From positions 2,046,001 to 2,110,000 of the forward strand of contig JAHNUO010000007.1 in assembly GCA_019787685.1 (NCBI GenBank): a stretch of 64,000 bases of DNA. Reading direction: 5' to 3'. The DNA is from Chiua virens (Eukaryota > Basidiomycota > Agaricomycetes > Boletales > Boletaceae). This document shows positions 57,905-64,000 of this stretch, one piece after another; the stretch's first letter is position 1, and every line of letters begins with the position of its first letter. Position numbers and translations under genes: made by a program. The notes under the pieces are model-generated. The model saw nothing but the letters and a program-made list of their open reading frames with translations, searched no databases and was not told the DNA's origin.

Positions 57905-59523
57905 ATGCCAAGTCTACCTCCTGCCCCTCACTACCAAGCTGCACCGCCTACCAAAGTCGATTGTATGTACTACGTATACGCCGGCCTACTGACCGGCCTA
58001 CTGTTTTGCTTATCAGACAGGTTGATCACTGATTTTCCATCCAGTGGATTATGTAGATCTTCCGATCATCGACTTATCCAAATTCGAGAGCGCCGAGAAT
58101 CGTGCCCCGTTGGCTGCCCAAGTTCAACATGCACTGTTAACCCACGGCTTCTTCTACGTCGTTGGTCACGGGTACCACCAGCCCCAGGCAAGTTCGATTA
58201 CTCTGTTGCCCAAATCGATTATTCAACGTGCAAGAACAGACGGACAGGATATTTGATATCGCGGATATACCATTTTCAGGCGTAAGCGACGAAGAAAAGC
58301 AAAGTATGCTGGTGCTATGAAGCAGACTGGATCGTACCAAGGATACAAACCTCGAGGATATTGGGTAAGTTGTTCCTTGGTCAGATTCGGGGAGCTCAGG
58401 CTACTCACCTTTATATAGCACATTGACAACGGAGTCCGCGATCAGCTTGAGCATTACAACAGTGAGCACCGAATTCGTCATTCCGTCAATTCGCTCAAAC
58501 CCTTACCATCACTTGGAAATTTTGAGTGAACCGCGACGTCACCAAACGAACTCATCCAGAGGCACTTCGTCCGTTCCTACCGGAAATAAAGGAGTTCGCC
58601 AAGTTCAACCACTTCAACGTCCTACATCCGATCTTGCGGTGAGTTCAAATTTTCTCCAGGTGGACTATGCTTAGTGCGCCGGATGTAGATTGATTGCGCT
58701 GAGCCTCGAGCTACCTGAGGATGCTCTGGTCAACGTTCACAATTATGATGCCGTTGGTGAAACCTACGGTGCGCAAGGTCCTCGCTTCATAATTCTCCTA
58801 TCTAACATTCTCCACCTCCTTCACATAGTGAGGTTTATGAAATAGTCAGCATTTCTTGACTTTTGTTATGCTGATGTGTTGAATGATTCAATTTAGTTAT
58901 CCACGTTCCGCCGAGGAAGAGGTCAAAACAAACAACCTCTGGCTCAAGGGACACACCGGTGAGTCCGAAGTTGGGTTGCGCTGGAACTCACATAGCGCTC
59001 ATCTCGATACGGTAGACTTTGGAAGCCTTACCATCCTTTGGAGCCAGCCTGTGGCAGCACTTCAGATTTTGTCGAAGGATGGTCGATGGCAATGGGTGAA
59101 ACACATCGAAAATGCATTGGTGAGTGTCCAGCCTGCCGTATGGGTTGATCACTCAGCCAATGGTGTGTTTCGCACAGGTGGTGAATGCCTGGAGATGCGT
59201 TGGATTTCCTCACGGGAGGATATTACAAGGGGACTATCCACCGTGTAGTGCAGCCTCCTCCTGATCAGCAACAGTACACCCGCCTGGGGGTTTTCTATTT
59301 TATTCAGCCAGACGACAATGTCAGGCTGATCATCATGCGCGAGAGTCCCTTGCTACAAAGAGTTGGGATCAACCCGCGCTGCGAAGATAACGTCGCGCCG
59401 ACTACAGAGCAATGGAGGAAGGCAAGGACGAGCGCGTACGGGCAGAGCGACCTAAAACAGGGGAAAGAGAATGGCGTGGAGGAAGAAATTATCAATGGGG
59501 TCGTTGTCAAACACTGGAAGTAA
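57905..59523 (+). CDS. 2-oxoglutarate/Fe(II) dioxygenase, tandem copy 1
   Basis: Starts MPSLPPAPHYQAAPPTKVD at 57905. The DIOX_N-type N-terminus has YVDLPIIDLSKFESAENRA and THGFFYVVGHG. After several short introns come INRDVTKRTHPEALRPFLPE, LSLELPEDALVNVHNYDAVG, and the metal-binding H-x-D formed across an intron (GHT joined to DFGSLTILW). The distal His is in GTIHRVVQPPPDQQQYTRLG, with Arg in TRLG for the 2-oxoglutarate carboxylate. It ends VVVKHWK at 59523. The isopenicillin-N-synthase-like fold catalyses oxidative steps in metabolism or detoxification; the substrate is unknown. Two one-base changes, near 58299-58307 and 59184-59194, break the frame and are fixed by comparison with copy 2. 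Confidence 0.82.
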
Positions 59524-60559
59524 CACCAACATACGAGGTTTGCGAGGATGTGATGTAGTCAGTACTAGCACACGGAAGAGTAACTTGAAAAAGTATTCCA
59601 ACCATATTCTAGGGAACATCCGAGTTGTTGTTTCAATTAATCTGTCAAATTTCAAACAAGTAAGCGCAAGTTGTAGCGCGTCCTCAGAGTCTAACGAAAG
59701 ACTGCGATCCGAGTCGGGCTTAATTGTACTCTCAGAAGAAAACGTACAGCTGCCGATCCCAAGTACAAAAGAGACGGCGGACCCAACTTGAAGGTTGACA
59801 TGTGTTGACAAAGTTGTTGCTCACGTTCTATATTTCTCCATTTCATACTCCCTCGTCTGAATCCCTAAGTGTGCACCCACGCACGTTAAGAGGCAATACA
59901 TCCGTTCTTAGACGACTCATCGAATATCATGGGAATCTTGCGAAGCATCACCTGAGGGTCGTCCCATAGGAACAGACCAACTTACGATACCTGCGGTGCT
60001 TAGGTGTAAGTACTACTCTTATAACAGAATTATGGCCTCTTCGATAAGCTGACCTCCATCCTTTGAGCCATGATGCATGAAAAGTTCTACCAGAAGAATT
60101 CGATGTCGTGTTGGCTGCTCTGATGATCACAAGATGGTACGAATTCCATAGACAATTATAACAGTCGGTCATTTGATTTCGTGTCGCAAACACGTTCGCA
60201 CTCGGATGACATAAACTTCGCGCGATTTGGGACCGATAGAATCCACGAATGGACATCCTGGCTGATCGTACCAGATGATCACTGACCTCTCCCTTCAGTC
60301 CACCGAGGGCGAGTCATTTACCTCCTCGCGACCGAGTTAGACCTCGGAGTTCCTTGAATGTCACAGGAATGAGATCGTCAATGTTAAGTGTAAGTTCGAA
60401 CAGTGAATTAATTATATCATCATCTGACACCATCACGTATGCTCGTGGACATGTAAACACTAAGATGATCCAAGCCTACACACGATAAAGGGCCAATCGA
60501 GTCTGTCATTGCTGCTAACACCAAATCATCCTCAGTCCACCAACGACACAGCTAGTATC
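59524..60559. other. Spacer between the tandem dioxygenase genes
   Basis: About 1 kb with no coding exon that I can support. Only short stretches near 60405-60460 and just before the second ATG resemble the upstream region of copy 1. Confidence 0.4.
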
Positions 60560-62149
60560 ATGCCGAGTCTCACTTTACCTCCCGTTCCTCACTACCAAGC
60601 TGCACCGCCCACCAAAGCCGATTGTACGTACTATATATGTGTCATTGACGAGCACCTAGATTGACACTTATCTTTTATTCAGTGGACTACGTAGATCTTC
60701 CGATCATCGACCTAGCCAGTTTTGAGAGTGCAGAAAATCGTGCTCTAGTTGGTTTCCCATGTCCAAGACGCGCTTTTGACCCATGGTTTCTTGTTTGTCG
60801 TTGGTCACGGACACACCCAGGCTCAGGAAAGATACAATCTTCGATTTCTTTCCGGTCGATGTCTAACGTCAAAACAGACAGACAGGATCTTTGATATCGC
60901 AGACGTACCCTTTACGGGCGTAAGTGATGAAGAGAAACAAGTGTATACCAATGCTGTAAAACAGACTGGATCGTTCCAAGGATACAAACATCGAGGCTAT
61001 TGGGTGTGTCATCAGTCCTCGGTTCCCTTCGCGAAGCTCAGGTTGCTTCACCATGATATAGCACATCAAGAACGGGGTCCGCGATCAGCTCGAGCATTAC
61101 AACAGTAAGAAACATCAGTCATTTTGTCTGGCCCTCCAGGTTCGTTTACTAATCAATCTTTCAGTCTACCGCGACGTCACCAAGCGGACACATCCAGAGG
61201 CTGTTCGTCCGTTCCTACCGGAAATAAAGGAGTTCGCCAAATTCAATCACTTCAATGTCGTACATCCGATCTTGCGGCGAGTTAATTTTTTTCTCCAAAT
61301 GGACTATGCTTAGCTTGCTGGATGCAGGTTGATTGCGTTGAGCCTTGAGCTACCCGAGGACGCTTTGGTCAACGTTCACAATTATGATGCCGTTGGTGAA
61401 ACTTACGGTGCGTTTGAGCACCTCGCAATATCAAAGTTGACCTACTTCTCCACCAGTGAGGTTTATGAAATAGTTGGTTTTTGCATCTTGTCTTGTACCT
61501 GTGCGCTGAACGGTCTGCAATTAGTTATCCCCGTTCCGCAGAGGAAGAAGCCCAGAGCAACAATGTCTGGCTCAAGGGACACACCGGTCGGACGAAGACT
61601 CTTAATGTAGTATCTGCGCAGAGCTGACCAAGTTATGCCGTAGATTTCGGCAGCATTACCCTCCTTTGGAGCCAGCCTGTGGCTGCCCTTCAGATTCTGT
61701 GCAAGGATGGTCGATGGCGTTGGGTGAAGCACATCGAAAACGCCCTGGTAAGCGTCCGGTCTACTGTATTGGCTGGCTCCACAAATGGCATATGTTGTGC
61801 ACAGGTAGTGAATGTCGGAGACGCAATGGACTTCCTCACGGGAGGATATTACAAGGGGACCATCCATCGTGTAGTGCAGCCCCCTCCTGACCAGCAACAG
61901 CACACCCGTCTAGGAATCGTTTATTTCGTTATGCCTGACGACGACACCAAGTTGATCCCATGCGTGAAAGTCCCTTACTCCAGAGAGTTGGGATCAACCC
62001 TGCGCTGTGAGGATAGCATGGCGCCAACTATGGAACAGTGGAGGAAAGGAAGGTCGAGTGCGTTCGGCCAGAGCGACCTCAAACAGGCGCAAGAGCAGGG
62101 CGTCGAGGAAGAGGTTATCAACGGGATCATGGTCAAACACTGGGCTTAA
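60560..62149 (+). CDS. 2-oxoglutarate/Fe(II) dioxygenase, tandem copy 2
   Basis: Starts MPSLTLPPVPHYQAAPPTKA at 60560 and follows copy 1 exon by exon. YVDLPIIDLASFESAENRAL, THGFLFVVGHGHTQAQ, FDIADVPFTGVSDEEKQVYT, GSFQGYKHRGYW, LPEDALVNVHNYDAVGETYG, GHT joined to DFGSITLLW (the H-x-D), and GTIHRVVQPPPDQQQHTRLG (distal His and Arg) are present. It ends IMVKHWA at 62149. An extra C at about 60753-60761 breaks the frame. A compensating pair at about 61957 and 62001 makes a local out-of-frame patch of some 14 residues where copy 1 reads MRESPLLQRVGINP. Same presumed activity as copy 1, with possible divergence in substrate. Confidence 0.82.
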
Positions 62150-62666
62150 CCTCATGGTATCTGAGTTCATGGTGAACGAACATACCAACAAGCATAACAG
62201 CAAATGTTTGCAGCGATTTACTTGATCCTTGTTACTGTATGTCACGGTGGACGAGTAAAAATGGTCTTGAACCACTTGATTAAGTGTGAATTTAAGAATG
62301 CATGGTGGCCGATATGTGCTGCGTCCAGACCTAGATTCAACAAAGGATCCATGTCCCGATAGGTCGCATAGGGAACGTGATCACTGAAATATAGAACCGT
62401 TGAGACCAGTCATTTGTGTAAGTAGTAAATATTGGAATTAAAGCTCGGAAAACCAGGTCCCACATCAAAATCTACAAGTAAGCAGTACATACATACAATG
62501 CGCGTCTAAACGGCCGACGTCCTGCATATAGCCAAGATATGCAGCTATGCACCTGTGCAACAAGGGAAAAATAAGACTTTATCAACGAGCTGAAATGTGT
62601 ACGTTCGTCTAAAGTAGCTGTAAAATGAAAAAAAACCCCCCCTCAAGAGAACATAAAAAAAAGAGT
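62150..62666. other. Intergenic between convergent dioxygenase and DUF3712-like genes
   Basis: No exon recognised. Contains A-rich and C-rich short runs near 62630-62660. Confidence 0.4.
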
Positions 62667-64000
62667 TCATAGGAACGACTGCTTCCCGATATGCACCTTG
62701 CCCTTGAGTGGCAGCCCGTTCAGCTGGAACCCGACTTCGTCACCGTTTCCATCGTGGAAGGGCAAACCAGTGATGTTGACGCCAACGTCGACAGTGCCTT
62801 GCAAGCCTGCTGTCGCGCCGCCCGAGCCAAATAAAATCTAGAGAAAGCAAATCGCACATGAGCGCACGAAAGATAGCAGGACACGAACATTGGTTGCATA
62901 CCTTGGTTACAAAATTACTAAACTCTTTTTCCCGCCCTGGCAGGACTTGAATGGGTATATCGACGATCGAGGCTGATACAGAGAAAATGGATCCCCTCTT
63001 CGTGGGTGCCGTCATAGACGCTCTTGGCTTCTAACCAGTCGTCAGGACGTATGTGCCCAAATGCACGAGGAGGAAGCGGCTTGGGTAGTCGACTCGGAAC
63101 GTTTCCGAGAAGAGTCAAAGGGAGAAGGGATTCATCCACGTCGCCATCAAACACGAGGATATCTGGCATAAGTCTATTGACGTCCATATCGAAGTTCATG
63201 CCTTTGGGGAGCACGATCAAACCAAACACTTCTCCGCTTGCTAAAAATTCAGTTCCATATGGTTTGACTTTCATGTTGCGAATTGTTACGTTGCGCAAGA
63301 CCTGTGGCTTTGTGGGCGGGGAAGGGAATTCGGTATCAAAGACGAGAGACGGAAGTAAAGGGGAGCTGATAGTTATTGGATTGGGTTGGAGGGATAGATA
63401 GTGGGAAACGAAGGACGACAAAGCGTCGATAGCAGTCGATGGTAACGCAAGGACCTTTCCCGTAATATGGACCGTCATGTTAGGATGAGTGAGTGAAAAT
63501 GGTTGCGTTTCAGCGGAAGCGATTGAGATAGGGCCACCTGCATTCTTAGCTGGGAGTGAAACGATAAAAGGCAATGGGGGGACAGTCATTTGGAAGCTAG
63601 GTGGTGTAGGGTTGATTACAGAAGCACAAGCATTCAGTTGAATTTCCTTGTCCGTGGAAGAAATATCGAATGACTTGACTGAAACGAACTGAGAGAATGT
63701 CGGCAAGGGACTGTCCTCGCCTGGGTCCGGTAAACCTGGTATATGAGGGACTGGAAAACGCGTGATTAAATGAAAACAAATACGGGCAATGATTGAATTA
63801 CTTACTGGGGAGTGATAGTCGGGTCTTGATATTGTGGAAATTAGCGGAGACCATACTACGCCACCCTCTGCCAGAGGGGCTACCACCCCATACGGCAACA
63901 GTGGGAACGGAGGCATGGACTGACGCAGCCCCATGGAGCCACGAATCCTTCACGAATTGAACAATCTCCGAGCTATTTCCCGCTACTTGTACAAGGACAG
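62667..64000 (-). CDS. DUF3712-like fungal protein, 5' end outside the window
   Basis: The C-terminal part of a gene reads from the right edge to TGA 62667-62669. Segments are VPHIPGLPDPGEDSPLPTFS, MTVPPLPFIVSLPAKNAGG, MTVHITGKVLALPSTAIDAL, LVFDTEFPSPPTKPQVLRNV, LIVLPKGMNFDMDVNRLMPD and LLGNVPSRLPKPLPPRAFGH. After an intron at about 62835-62900 comes GLQGTVDVGVNITGLPFHDG, then a final VHIGKQSFL. The alternating hydrophobic beta-strand pattern and the ADVxVxITGLP-type repeats fit the DUF3712 (LEA-like beta-sandwich) membrane-associated proteins of fungi, usually very long. The start and any TM anchor lie beyond 64000. Function is unknown. Confidence 0.6.

Noticed and set aside
57905..62149. 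Dioxygenases as TET/JBP DNA-modification genes, which are linked to KDZ/Plavaka-type transposons in fungi
   Set aside because: The motifs and N-terminal domain are of the isopenicillin-N-synthase-like class with a DIOX_N region, and the genes are about 40 kb from the transposon.

Overview
The window looks like nuclear DNA of a filamentous basidiomycete, most likely an Agaricomycete. Genes are intron-dense, with mostly 45-70 bp GT-AG introns. The proteins and mobile elements are typical of that group: a pyranose-oxidase-like GMC enzyme, a velvet factor, a CFEM protein, a Plavaka-type DNA transposon and a DIRS-like tyrosine-recombinase retroelement. No closer placement can be supported from the sequence alone.

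Layout. 1-6.5 kb is an accessory region with a degraded or incomplete DUF6534-like membrane-protein gene, a GMC oxidoreductase with a coiled-coil N-terminus, and two orphan exon-like fragments. 6.6-11.8 kb is a DIRS-order retrotransposon (gag with zinc knuckles, RT-RNase H, tyrosine recombinase). 12.09-18.63 kb is a complete Plavaka-type transposon. It has 48-bp terminal inverted repeats (one mismatch), a perfect 5-bp target duplication, a C2H2-headed transposase gene, and a divergent second gene of unknown function. 19-24 kb holds a secreted class 3 lipase, a LYR-motif protein, a small secreted CFEM protein, and a degenerate partial copy of the LYR gene's 5' end.

24-63 kb is a housekeeping block: alanine aminotransferase, Rrp9/U3-55K, the DEAD-box helicase Dbp4, acetylornithine aminotransferase, battenin/CLN3, a Zn(II)2Cys6 transcription factor, a TB2/DP1/HVA22 protein, a BAH-PHD protein, a velvet regulator, 1,3-beta-glucan synthase, a small two-TM protein, NADP-isocitrate dehydrogenase and purine nucleoside phosphorylase. 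57-62 kb carries a tandem pair of 2-oxoglutarate/Fe(II) dioxygenases. A DUF3712-like gene runs off the right edge.

Functional groupings are loose. Rrp9 and Dbp4 are neighbours and both act in U3-dependent small-subunit rRNA processing. Three nitrogen or carbon metabolism enzymes (alanine aminotransferase, acetylornithine aminotransferase, IDP) are likely mitochondrial.

Caveat: several conserved genes (DBP4, ARG8, CLN3, FKS1, both dioxygenases) contain single-base indels that break otherwise perfect reading frames. They look more like residual consensus errors than pseudogenisation. Gene spans below are therefore given start-to-stop across introns and these apparent shifts. Exon borders were inferred by eye.
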